Below are positions 26,401 through 32,773 of a stretch of 59,320 nucleotides of DNA, piece after piece. How positions within the stretch are numbered: position 1 is the stretch's first letter; every line of letters starts with the position of its first letter. The stretch comes from Coriobacteriaceae bacterium. Its GTDB lineage: Bacteria; Actinomycetota; Coriobacteriia; Coriobacteriales; Eggerthellaceae. Location: contig SUUE01000002.1 of the NCBI GenBank assembly GCA_015062685.1, positions 161,692 to 221,011 on the forward strand, read 5' to 3'. The notes beneath the pieces were generated by a model. It did no database searches. It saw only the letters and a program-made list of their open reading frames with translations, and had not been told where the DNA came from. The position numbers and the translations under genes are program-made.

Positions 26401-26960
26401 TGGTTGTCCATGGCCTCGAGCTTTCGCGCCGACTTCGCCTTGCGCTGCTTGTGCTTCAGCACGCCAGCAGCCTCCTCGATGAGCGCTCGCCTGTCTTCGG
26501 GCTTCGATTGCAGGATTGAGTCGAGGCTGCCCTGAGAGATGATTGAATGAGTTCCAGTGCCCAGGCCCGTGTCGTGCAGGATGTCGAGCACGTCGAGCCT
26601 TCGCGCCACAACGCCGTTCACGAGGTATTCGGACTCACCCGAACGGTACATCCGACGCGTTATCACCACCTCGTCGAAATCGACGGGCAGCGTGTGATCG
26701 GAATTATCGAGGACGAGATCGACTTCGGCCACCGACACGGCCTTGCGCGCCGCCGAACCCGAGAAGATGATGTCCTCCATGGCCTGGCCGCGCAAGTTGC
26801 GCGCCGAACGCTCGCCCAGAACCCACAGCACCGCATCCGAGATGTTGCTCTTGCCCGACCCGTTAGGGCCCACGATTGCCGTGATTCCCGGCTCGAGCAC
26901 GAGCGCGCTCTTGTCGGCGAAGGATTTGAACCCTTTGAGGACGAGGGATTTCAGGTACAT
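23406..26960 (-). CDS. smc: Chromosome segregation protein SMC
   Basis: ATPase of the SMC-ScpAB condensin that organises and segregates the chromosome. The 1184-residue protein has an N-terminal head with GPNGSGKSN (31-39), two long coiled coils, a hinge at about 515-660 (FRVPQSLETLVENLLGSD onward), and a C-terminal head with the signature LMSGGEKSLTAL (about 1085) and Walker B FYILDEVEAALDD. Length is normal. It starts 5 nt after the rnc stop and precedes ftsY, so rnc-smc-ftsY form one unit; fpg/mutM, found between rnc and smc in mycobacteria, is missing. No scpA/scpB is in the window. Confidence 0.97.
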   Translation of the reverse strand: MYLKSLVLKGFKSFADKSALVLEPGITAIVGPNGSGKSNISDAVLWVLGERSARNLRGQAMEDIIFSGSAARKAVSVAEVDLVLDNSDHTLPVDFDEVVITRRMYRSGESEYLVNGVVARRLDVLDILHDTGLGTGTHSIISQGSLDSILQSKPEDRRALIEEAAGVLKHKQRKAKSARKLEAMDNHLARVRDVAAEVGRQLGPLERKAKRAKAHAEASAELSELKLALAVDDLRTLQGEWEKLLAAEKDVSEEIEAKRGVVTAAEQKVNDFQEAMKRESEDAGTLARQQRRASSLSERLDGAGMLVRERRRAALTADVDLRGALESAHGRRAAAMEELNRANEQREEITAACTAAESKLAEVTEQREAVERERRGLEESVDALSVGLRRCDEQMDEAKRSHSSLQETLANGMAQAQLVKERKAELEADLEKAVAEHVASATALEAAKAALADLQAREAKAQEELIERFEERDAAHEARDGARETVKLIEAEIKAIETALQAGREDDPALQWLMENGSRFGGGLSAVSKGFRVPQSLETLVENLLGSDLASLAVDDAACAASIAEALFAGDLSGKVSVIMRADEGALREVPARNSKTGRALIDELTYSDDMAPVMEALLGDVVVCENRAAAFAAHASSKEPLRFVSPDGCAIWPNGKVRIYGAPDTEREGVIARERRLGDLQGKLDSALAERERAERAADDADEAYRTLQVETLKLSQQLANSQGACESAQAEEQRALRRCTSIESEVEAAELKVARANERVGSLQPELDALEASVKELTSQRAKIVADRDEQLQAVEPLRMQAEAITERFTEAKLEAATLVERKTYIERIVIARERDIESIDASVEEQKRTIAVKAAVVRRCDGLMAVLDELSTGIQRQVRLLDEAVNASESATSSVHAAAAAARDDARRAHDEYDAASERATQVRVEKSRLEVRVEAAVNAIVRDLGVPIDHAQELPQLEDRAQVEDDVFRLERRIKNMGAISPDAAEEYAQLKERYDFLAGQLADMEAARRALSRITRVIDERMKDDFLNTYKQVNENFSEIFSLLFPGGQGYLTLEDPDDIENTGVEVTAQPRGKRLTKMMLMSGGEKSLTALALLFAVYKTRTTPFYILDEVEAALDDTNLRRLIAYIDSLRATTQLIMITHQRRTMEMADVLFGVSMQADGVTKVISQKLERALEHAE

Positions 26961-26965
26961 GCGGC

Positions 26966-27979
26966 CTAGCTTTCGTTCTCAGCGGGAACGACCTTCTGGC
27001 GCTTCTCCGCGCGCTTGCGCTCGCGCTCGGCCGTCTCGGCCGCGCGAGCAGCCGCTTCGTCGGCGCGCGCCTGCTGAGCTGCCGCCACCTTCTCCACTTT
27101 CGCCTGCGCCTGCGCTGCCACCTTCTCGGCCTTCGCCTGCGCCTGCGCGACGCGCTTCTCGGACTTCTCGTCTTCGGTCAGGCCCAGGCCGAAGAACTCG
27201 CCGAGACGGGCGAGCGTGCTCTTCGCCGCCTGGCTCTCGGCTTCCTTCTTCGTGCGGCCGACGCCCTGCGCCAGGCCCTGGTCGCCCGCGAACACCTGCG
27301 CGACGAACGTGCGGTCGTGCGGCGGGCCCTGCGTCTCGACGAGCTTGTAGGTGGGCGTGATGCCGTCCTCTTGCAGCTTTTCCTGCAAGGCGCTCTTGGG
27401 GTTCTCGGGCTCCTTCGCCAAATCGAGCGACATGCGGTCGATGAGCGTCCGCTCCACGAAGGCTTCGGCCGCCTCTATGCCACCGTCCAAGTACAACGCC
27501 GCGACAACGGCCTCGTACACGTTCTCGAGCGCGGAATGCAAGCCGCGCTTGCCGGTGCCCTGCTCAGAGGACCCGAACATGATGACGTCAGCGAACCCGA
27601 GGCCCTGCGCCACGTCGGCCAGGCTGTGCCCCGACACCAGCGCAACCTTGATGCGCGTCAAGCCGCCCTCGTCGAGCTCGTGGAAGCGGTTGAACGCGAT
27701 CGATGCAACGATGGCGCCCAGGATGCTATCGCCCAGGAACTCAAGGCGCTCGTAGGAGTACTTGACCGCCCGCCCCTCGGTGGCCGACGGGTGCGTGATG
27801 GCAGAGAGCAGAAGCTGCTCGTTAGCGAAGCGGTGCCCGATAATCTCCTGGGCTGCCTCGTAGTTCTTGCGTTGCTCTTCGTTCAAGGCCGTGTTACCTC
27901 GTTTCCGCTGTTCATCATACGAATCAGCGTGGCCCAAGCGCAATTGCTGTTGCGCTTCGGCCAAGCTATTCGAAACCAT
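26966..27979 (-). CDS. rnc: Ribonuclease III with extended C-terminal tail
   Basis: Double-strand RNA endonuclease for rRNA and mRNA processing. The core is complete: ERLEFLGDSILGAIVAS is the catalytic signature, ENVYEAVVAALYLDGG the second acidic patch, followed by a double-stranded RNA-binding domain (PKSALQEKLQEDGITPTYKL to KSTLARLGEFF). About 70 extra residues follow, rich in Ala, Lys, Glu and Gln with KAEKVAAQAQAK-like units and probably helical. The start is uncertain: ATG 27979 gives 337 residues but has no Shine-Dalgarno, while a TTG at 27886 (TTG AAC GAA GAG) has GAGG 10 nt upstream and begins just before the conserved NEEQRKNYEAAQEIIG region. Confidence 0.9.
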   Translation of the reverse strand: MVSNSLAEAQQQLRLGHADSYDEQRKRGNTALNEEQRKNYEAAQEIIGHRFANEQLLLSAITHPSATEGRAVKYSYERLEFLGDSILGAIVASIAFNRFHELDEGGLTRIKVALVSGHSLADVAQGLGFADVIMFGSSEQGTGKRGLHSALENVYEAVVAALYLDGGIEAAEAFVERTLIDRMSLDLAKEPENPKSALQEKLQEDGITPTYKLVETQGPPHDRTFVAQVFAGDQGLAQGVGRTKKEAESQAAKSTLARLGEFFGLGLTEDEKSEKRVAQAQAKAEKVAAQAQAKVEKVAAAQQARADEAAARAAETAERERKRAEKRQKVVPAENES

Positions 27980-28041
27980 ACCAGCACATAACACGCCAAG
28001 CGCGCATGCGCAATCTATGTCATTGTAGTCTAACGAAGGCG

Positions 28042-28065
28042 AAACGGCACCCCCCGGTGCCGTTT
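28042..28065 (-). terminator. Terminator-like hairpin after plsX
   Basis: Perfect 10-bp stem AAACGGCACC / GGTGCCGTTT with a 4-nt loop, about 75 nt past the plsX stop on the minus strand. It would separate plsX from rnc, implying a separate rnc promoter between about 27980 and 28040. Confidence 0.65.
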
Positions 28066-28140
28066 GCGCAATTATTCCAGAGCGGAGAACGGCGGAAACG
28101 CGCTGGTGGCACGTCGTAAACCGCCATGCGGCCCTTTTCG

Positions 28141-29127
28141 CTATTTCGCGATTGCCGCGATCTCCTCGGTCATGCCCGAGCGCACGTAGCGCGCGGACGC
28201 CAGCACGCCGTTCTTGATGGCCCGAGCCCCTGAAGAACCGTGGCCCACGATGCACGCGCCCTTCACGCCGAGGAGCGGAGCACCGCCCGCCTCATCGGGG
28301 TCGACGCTCGCGGCAAGGCCCTTAAGGCCGTCCTTGAGCATGAGGGCCCCGATCTTCGTCTTGAACGAGCTCATCATGATTCCCTTGATCTGCTTGAACA
28401 GCATCTTCGCCGTTCCCTCGATGGTCTTCAGGCACACGTTGCCCGTGAAGCCATCGCAGACGATGACGTCGAACTCGCCCCCGAGCACGTCGCGCCCCTC
28501 GGCGTTGCCCGCGAAATTGGGCACCTTCTCCTTCAGGAGCTGATGCGCTTCCTGCGCGAACTGGGAGCCCTTCTCCTCTTCCTCGCCAATGTTGAGCAAG
28601 CCCACGCGCGGCTCGGCGATGCCGAGGATCTTGTTCGCGTAGATGCTCGCCATCTCGGCGAACTGCACGAGGTACTCGGGCTTGCAGTCGGCGTTAGCGC
28701 CCACATCGCAGAGCACCACCGGCTTGACGGGCGATGGGAGGAGCGTGGCGAGCGCGGGTCGCGCGATTCCCTTGATGCGCCCCATGACGAGCGTTCCCGC
28801 CGCGAGGCAAGCGCCCGTTGAGCCTGCGGAGAAGAAGCCCTGGGCCTCCCCTTCCTTGACGAGGCGGCAACCGACGACGATCGAGGAGTCCTTCTTCTTG
28901 CGCACCGCATTGGCGGGGTGCTCGGCCATGCTGATCTCCTCGGTGGTCGCACGGGCCACGCAGCGGTCATGGGATGCCGCGAAGGGCTCGACCACCTCGG
29001 CAGGGCCGCAGAGGATCACCGAGAGGTCGCCGTCTTCCGCCAGCGCCTCCGCCACGCCATCGAGAACCACCTGGGGCGCGTTGTCGCCGCCGAGCGCATC
29101 GACCGATATCGTCACCTTTTCCGCCAT
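28141..29127 (-). CDS. plsX: Phosphate acyltransferase PlsX
   Basis: Makes acyl-phosphate from acyl-ACP for phosphatidic acid synthesis. The 328-residue protein starts MAEKVTISVDALGGDNAPQVVLDG and contains the GDPEVV-like substrate segment, SAGSTGACLAAGTLVMGRIKG, LCDVGANADCKPEYLVQFAEM and VCDGFTGNVCLKTIEG blocks of PlsX. The ATG at 29127 has GAGGAGGG upstream; a GTG 6 nt earlier is too near that site. It follows rpmF as in many bacteria (rpmF-plsX), but a terminator lies between. Confidence 0.95.
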   Translation of the reverse strand: MAEKVTISVDALGGDNAPQVVLDGVAEALAEDGDLSVILCGPAEVVEPFAASHDRCVARATTEEISMAEHPANAVRKKKDSSIVVGCRLVKEGEAQGFFSAGSTGACLAAGTLVMGRIKGIARPALATLLPSPVKPVVLCDVGANADCKPEYLVQFAEMASIYANKILGIAEPRVGLLNIGEEEEKGSQFAQEAHQLLKEKVPNFAGNAEGRDVLGGEFDVIVCDGFTGNVCLKTIEGTAKMLFKQIKGIMMSSFKTKIGALMLKDGLKGLAASVDPDEAGGAPLLGVKGACIVGHGSSGARAIKNGVLASARYVRSGMTEEIAAIAK

Positions 29128-29257
29128 GTGCACAGCCCTCCTCGCGGGTCAATGGAACGGGCGCGAGGCCGCGCTCCACAATTGCAATCTAGATGCAGTC
29201 TAGCAAGACTGCACGAAAAGGGGAACATGGCGCCGCCCGTTCCACCTCTTCATACAA

Positions 29258-29287
29258 GGAAAGCCCCCTGCAAGCAGGAGGCTTTCC
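29258..29287 (-). terminator. Intrinsic terminator after rpmF
   Basis: 14-bp nearly perfect stem GGAAAGCCTCCTGC / GCAGGGGGCTTTCC (one mismatch) with a 2-nt centre, 19 nt past the rpmF stop on the minus strand, ending in TTTCC. Confidence 0.8.
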
Positions 29288-29306
29288 AAACATGTTCAAC
29301 CTACTG

Positions 29307-29486
29307 TTATTCGGTTTCGATAACCTCGCGGTTCTTGTAGTAGCCGCAGTTCGGGCACACGCGATGCGGGAGCTTGGCCTCGCCGCACTGGGGGCAAACG
29401 CTGCGCGCGGGCGCATCGATGCGGTCATGGGTGCTGCGGCGGGTATGGGTGCGGATACGGCCCATTCGTTGTTTAGGTACTGCCAT
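29307..29486 (-). CDS. rpmF: 50S ribosomal protein bL32
   Basis: Large-subunit ribosomal protein of 59 residues. The sequence MAVPKQRMGRIRTHTRRSTH is the family start, followed by a zinc ribbon with two CxxC pairs (CPQCG and CPNCG), so this is the zinc-binding form. The ATG at 29486 is preceded by AAGGAG. A clear promoter lies about 80 nt upstream and a terminator follows, so it seems to be made mainly as a single-gene transcript between DUF177 and plsX. Confidence 0.95.
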   Translation of the reverse strand: MAVPKQRMGRIRTHTRRSTHDRIDAPARSVCPQCGEAKLPHRVCPNCGYYKNREVIETE

Positions 29487-29566
29487 GTTCCTCGTACTCC
29501 TTCTATAAGCTCTATAAGCGTCGCGACTGTATACGCGGCATAAACGTCATAAACACGCAAAACGGT

Positions 29567-29595
29567 ATAGTAGCAAAGCCACACCGCCTAATCAA
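29567..29595 (-). promoter_or_regulatory. Putative rpmF promoter
   Basis: Minus strand: -35 TTGATT (29590-29595), 17-nt spacer, -10 TACTAT (29567-29572). The leader to the ATG is about 75 nt. Confidence 0.65.
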
Positions 29596-29650
29596 GCAGC
29601 GATTTCCGAACCACCATTTCCCCACAGCTCGCCGCCTGGGTGCCGCAGGG

Positions 29651-29671
29651 CCAAAAAGCCCGCTCGGGCTT
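29651..29671 (-). terminator. Intrinsic terminator after the DUF177 gene
   Basis: Minus strand: AGCCCG-AG-CGGGCT followed by TTTTTGG, 9 nt after the stop codon of the DUF177 gene. Confidence 0.8.
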
Positions 29672-29679
29672 GAAATGAC

Positions 29680-30249
29680 CTAGTCGAACTTGAAGTCGGC
29701 CAATGCTGAGAAGGGGTTTGCCGCGCGCTCGAATTCCTCGAGCGCCTCGTCGGGCCCGCAGCCGCACGGCCCCTCGTTCAAGTTCGCCCCGCAGCTAGGG
29801 CAAAGCCCGGCGCAATCATCGCGGCAGAGCGGCACGTTCGGCGCATCGACTCGGAGAGCCGCCTCGATGAGCGGCATGAGGTCCATGACGTGATCGGCGG
29901 GAAGCACCTCGAACTCGTCCTCGCCGGGCTCGTCCTCGTCATCGTCTGACGCGCCCTGCGCGTATTCTCCCTCGATGAGGAAATAGCCCTCGATCTCGCC
30001 TTCGAAGCCCCGCGTCACGTCCTCGAGGCAACGGGCGCACGCACAGGTGGCCTCACCCGACGCCGTTCCCTCGACGAGCAGTGCCGACCCCGTGTTGGTC
30101 ACGTCCACGGACCAGGCAACCGGGGCGTCGAACGCGTAGTCGTCCGGCCCCACCTGTAGCAGGGGAAGGTCCACCGCGCCCTCAAAATGCGAGCTCTCCG
30201 CCAATGCGAAGAGCTCGGAAGGCACCTTGATCTTTGCAGATGAAGACAC
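29680..30249 (-). CDS. DUF177 (YceD) family protein
   Basis: YceD/DUF177 protein of 189 residues. In bacteria and plastids the family is linked to 23S rRNA accumulation and is usually next to rpmF, as here. The core CACARCLEDVTRGFEGEIEG (around residue 70) contains the conserved Cys pair; a second cluster, CRDDCAGLCPSCG, plus a final CGCG suggests zinc binding. A very acidic linker (DDDEDEPGEDEFE) separates them. The start is a GTG 4 nt after the upstream gene's stop, without a clear Shine-Dalgarno, consistent with coupled translation; a GTG at 30225 is an alternative. Confidence 0.88.
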   Translation of the reverse strand: MSSSAKIKVPSELFALAESSHFEGAVDLPLLQVGPDDYAFDAPVAWSVDVTNTGSALLVEGTASGEATCACARCLEDVTRGFEGEIEGYFLIEGEYAQGASDDDEDEPGEDEFEVLPADHVMDLMPLIEAALRVDAPNVPLCRDDCAGLCPSCGANLNEGPCGCGPDEALEEFERAANPFSALADFKFD

Positions 30250-30253
30250 GATT

Positions 30254-30727
30254 CTAGTGGTTCATCGTCGTGGCGTTCAGACGATCGCGGCAACGGCGAA
30301 CGTTGTTGAGCAGCGTGTCGAGGCTCTGCTCCACGTGGCTGAACACCTCATCGGCATAATCTTCCGCACCCGCGCGCGTCTGGCGCTCGAGCTCGCGCGC
30401 ATCGGCCAGGATCTGATCGGCCTGCTGCTGCGAAATGCGAACGATCTCCTGCTCGCTCGCAATGGTCATGGCCTGCGAGCGCGCATCCTCGACCATGCGG
30501 TTAGCCTCTGCATCGGCATCGTCGAGCAGGCCCTGGCGCTCGCGCACGATCTGACGCGCCTGCGCGAACTCGCTCGGGAAGGTGTCGCGAATCTCGTCCA
30601 TGATCTCGAACGCGGCCGAGATGTCCACTTGGCGGAGATTGCCGTTCCTGCCAAATCCAACGGGCTTCGAATCTTCAAGCAGAATCGAGAGCTCTTCTAA
30701 CAGCCCCAAAACCCCAGTTTCGTCCAT
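30254..30727 (-). CDS. SepIVA/DivIVA-like coiled-coil protein
   Basis: A 157-residue protein dominated by a charged coiled coil (about 55-140, with ANRMVEDARSQAMTIASEQE and DARELERQTRAGAEDYADEV) and an N-terminal segment MDETGVLGLLEELSILLEDS. The sequence resembles DivIVA/F0F1 subunit b-like helices. Its position upstream of DUF177-rpmF-...-rnc-smc-ftsY matches mycobacteria, where SepIVA, a DivIVA-like cell-division factor, occupies this place. Homology to SepIVA is therefore supported mainly by context and composition. AGGAGG precedes the ATG and a strong promoter lies upstream. Confidence 0.8.
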   Translation of the reverse strand: MDETGVLGLLEELSILLEDSKPVGFGRNGNLRQVDISAAFEIMDEIRDTFPSEFAQARQIVRERQGLLDDADAEANRMVEDARSQAMTIASEQEIVRISQQQADQILADARELERQTRAGAEDYADEVFSHVEQSLDTLLNNVRRCRDRLNATTMNH

Positions 30728-30792
30728 GATGTTCCTCCTGTTGAACCGCTCGTTCTGCCTTTACCGTATGTTAAAGCGGCCTAGATACGAGA

Positions 30793-30821
30793 ATAATACC
30801 AGGTTTTACCTTCACGTACAA
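30793..30821 (-). promoter_or_regulatory. Putative promoter of the SepIVA-like / DUF177 operon
   Basis: Minus strand: -35 TTGTAC (30816-30821), 17-nt spacer, -10 TATTAT (30793-30798), about 60 nt upstream of the ATG at 30727. A small hairpin (about 30821-30838) next to the -35 may end xdhC transcription. Confidence 0.65.
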
Positions 30822-30869
30822 ACGCAAAGCGTGCGGTTTTTTAGATGTCGCGTATTCGTATTCGCCCGT

Positions 30870-31859
30870 TTACCTTCCGAGCGACTGGTCGTGCTTGTCG
30901 CGCGCCTCCTGCGAGTAGCGGGCACGGTAACGCACGTCGATGAGCTCGGCCACGATGGCGATGGCCAGCTCGGCTGGCGTCTTCGCGCCGAACTTGAGCC
31001 CGATGGGGCGCTTGATGGCATCCCACTGCTCTTCGCTCACGCCACCCGAAACGACGAGGTCGTGAACCTTTCCGTTCTTGCCAGCGCAGCCCATCATGCC
31101 TATGTAGCCAACGCCCTGCCCCGCTGCCCAGATGCAGCTCTCGGGATCGAACATGTGCCCGCGCGTGAGCACGCAGACATAATCGCTGGGCGACGCTTCG
31201 CAGTTCACGAGCTCGCCGAAATCGCCCCCGTCGAGCAAAATGCGCTCGGATGAGGGGAACCGCTCCTCGTTGATGTATGCCTCGTCGTAGTCGACGACCG
31301 TGACGGTGAAGCCCACATGCTCCGCGAGCGGCGCGAGCTCAACGGCAACGTCGGATGCGCCGAGAAGCCACACGCGAATCGGCTCGAAGAGCGCGACGCT
31401 CGCCCATGTCAGGCCCTCGAATTGCTCGTTATGCATGGAGGGGCCGCGCGTGACGTCCTTCATCTGGAAGCTATCGCGCGGCGAGGGCTCGCGGGAAGCC
31501 ACGATCTCCTTGGCGTCGTTGCAGAAGAACACCAGCGGGTCGCCATCGGCCGAGCCGACGTCCCCGTACTTCTTCGTGACGTTGTTGTCCACGTTGGTCA
31601 CCGCAACTGCGGGATCGTAGACCACCTTGAAACCGAGCCAGGCGAGGTCGCCCTCCTCGATTGCGCGCAGGGCGCGCTCGAACGTGGGTATATCGGCCTC
31701 CGTGAGGCTCGCGGCTATGCGCTCCAGGTCGGCTGGCCCCATATGCTCGTTGCCCGCCGTGGCCTGCTCGTTGAACGCCGGCACATCATCCACGGTGATG
31801 CGCGGGGCCTTCCCCGCCTTAAGATCCTTGATTATCGCTTCGATCGCATCCTTATTCAT
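30870..31859 (-). CDS. XdhC/CoxF-family protein
   Basis: A 329-residue protein whose C-terminal half is an XdhC-type Rossmann domain: PIRVWLLGASDVAVELAPLA, then VVDYDEAY, VCVLTRGHMFD and GYIGMMGCAGKN. XdhC proteins mature molybdenum hydroxylases such as xanthine dehydrogenase. The N-terminal half (1-150) includes the XdhC_CoxI-like segment KYGDVGSADGDPLVFFCND in degenerate form. No molybdoenzyme genes are nearby. The ATG at 31859 overlaps the purN stop by 8 nt, tying it to purine synthesis genes. Function beyond the family level is unknown. Confidence 0.82.
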   Translation of the reverse strand: MNKDAIEAIIKDLKAGKAPRITVDDVPAFNEQATAGNEHMGPADLERIAASLTEADIPTFERALRAIEEGDLAWLGFKVVYDPAVAVTNVDNNVTKKYGDVGSADGDPLVFFCNDAKEIVASREPSPRDSFQMKDVTRGPSMHNEQFEGLTWASVALFEPIRVWLLGASDVAVELAPLAEHVGFTVTVVDYDEAYINEERFPSSERILLDGGDFGELVNCEASPSDYVCVLTRGHMFDPESCIWAAGQGVGYIGMMGCAGKNGKVHDLVVSGGVSEEQWDAIKRPIGLKFGAKTPAELAIAIVAELIDVRYRARYSQEARDKHDQSLGR

Positions 31860-32469
31860 GAATGCGCACCTTCCCGTCCTCCAGCACTTCCACGCGGCCA
31901 TCGGCGATCCAGCCGAGCACCTGCGGGTACATCTCGTGCTCTACCTCGTGTATGCGCTCCTCGAGTGTATCGACGGTGTCGTCCTCACGCACCGCGACCG
32001 CCCGCTGGGCGATGATGGGACCCTTGTCGTACTCCTCGTTGGCGAAATGGACGGTGACGCCCGTCACCTTCACGCCGGCATCGAAGGCGTCCTGGATGGC
32101 GTGCGCGCCCACGAACGAGGGCAGCAGCGCCGGATGCAGGTTGATGACCCGGTTGGGGAACGCGTCGAGCAGCACGCCCGTGACCATGCGCATGTAGCCG
32201 GCCATCACGACGTACTCCACGCCCGATGCCTTGAGCGTGTCCGCGATCATCTCGTCGGCTGCGCGCGGATCGGCGTAGAGCCCCTTGTTCATGACGAGCA
32301 CGGGAATGCCGGCGGCCTTCGCGCGCTCGATGCCGTACGCGTCAGGACGCGACGAGACGACATGTGCCACCTCGATCGGCAAGCCTTCGGCCTGCGCATC
32401 GATAATAGCCTGCAAGTTGGTCCCGCTCCCCGAGACCAACACCCCGACCTTAAGCTTCTCCGCCATCAT
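31852..32469 (-). CDS. purN: Phosphoribosylglycinamide formyltransferase
   Basis: Third step of purine synthesis: transfers formyl from 10-formyl-THF to GAR. The 205-residue protein shows VGVLVSGSGTNLQAIIDA near the N-terminus (phosphate loop), VINLHPALLPSFVGAHA with the catalytic His, and GVTVHFANEEYDKGPIIAQ with the conserved Asp. AAAGGGTG lies directly upstream of the double ATG. purM is upstream but separated by 304 nt containing repeats; the xdhC-like gene overlaps its end. Confidence 0.96.
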   Translation of the reverse strand: MMAEKLKVGVLVSGSGTNLQAIIDAQAEGLPIEVAHVVSSRPDAYGIERAKAAGIPVLVMNKGLYADPRAADEMIADTLKASGVEYVVMAGYMRMVTGVLLDAFPNRVINLHPALLPSFVGAHAIQDAFDAGVKVTGVTVHFANEEYDKGPIIAQRAVAVREDDTVDTLEERIHEVEHEMYPQVLGWIADGRVEVLEDGKVRIHE

Positions 32470-32535
32470 TCACCCTTTCAAATAATTCCTCGCACAGGAT
32501 AACACAGCACCGAGGGCGCAAGCACCCCTTCCGCC

Positions 32536-32671
32536 AAACTCGCAGGCGGCCTGGCCCAGGAGGCCATATGCCAGCGATTACGCAGCCAGAAAGCCCTTGC
32601 GCGAGCAGCCCGTTCCAACAAACTCGCAGGCGGCCTGGCTCTGGAGGCCATGTGTCAGCGATTACGCAGCC
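32536..32671. repeat. 84-bp-offset direct repeat in the purM-purN gap
   Basis: Segments 32536-32587 and 32620-32671 are direct copies (about 46 of 52 positions identical), beginning AAACTCGCAGGCGGCCTGGC and ending in ATTACGCAGCC. The second copy is the left arm and loop start of element 2; the first is a partial copy with no matching right arm, so it looks like a duplication or a decayed element. The rest of the 304-nt gap (32470-32535, 32745-32773) holds only the purN leader and AT-rich sequence; no gene is supported. Confidence 0.85.
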
Positions 32672-32744
32672 GCAATACCCTAATGTGGGCATACCCATAC
32701 GGCGAGTACCCCGAGCTGACACATGGCCTCCAGAGCCAGGCCGC
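32630..32744. repeat. Long inverted repeat with conserved loop (element 2)
   Basis: Perfect 30-bp arms (32630-32659 / 32715-32744; GCGGCCTGGCTCTGG...) enclose 55 nt. The loop, read on the plus strand, has blocks GATTACGCAGCCGCAA, AATGTGGGCA and GGCGAGTACCCCGA that recur in element 3 near rpoB. A small inner hairpin TGGG-CATA-CCCA lies in the loop. There is no T-tract after either arm. Confidence 0.9.
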
Positions 32745-32773
32745 ACGGAGCAAGCCGCCGCAAGAGCGCTAAC

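Noticed and set aside
29189-29584. 131-codon frame overlapping rpmF
   Set aside because: Wrong frame; rpmF itself (59 residues, clear bL32 with two CxxC pairs) explains the region.
32536-32744. CRISPR array or MITE
   Set aside because: Only two direct copies with no regular spacers or cas genes; and the ends differ between copies while the centre is conserved, unlike a MITE.
32450-32746. 98-codon frame across the repeat region, with an internally repeated product
   Set aside because: The peptide repetition simply reflects the DNA direct repeat; no ribosome site or homology.
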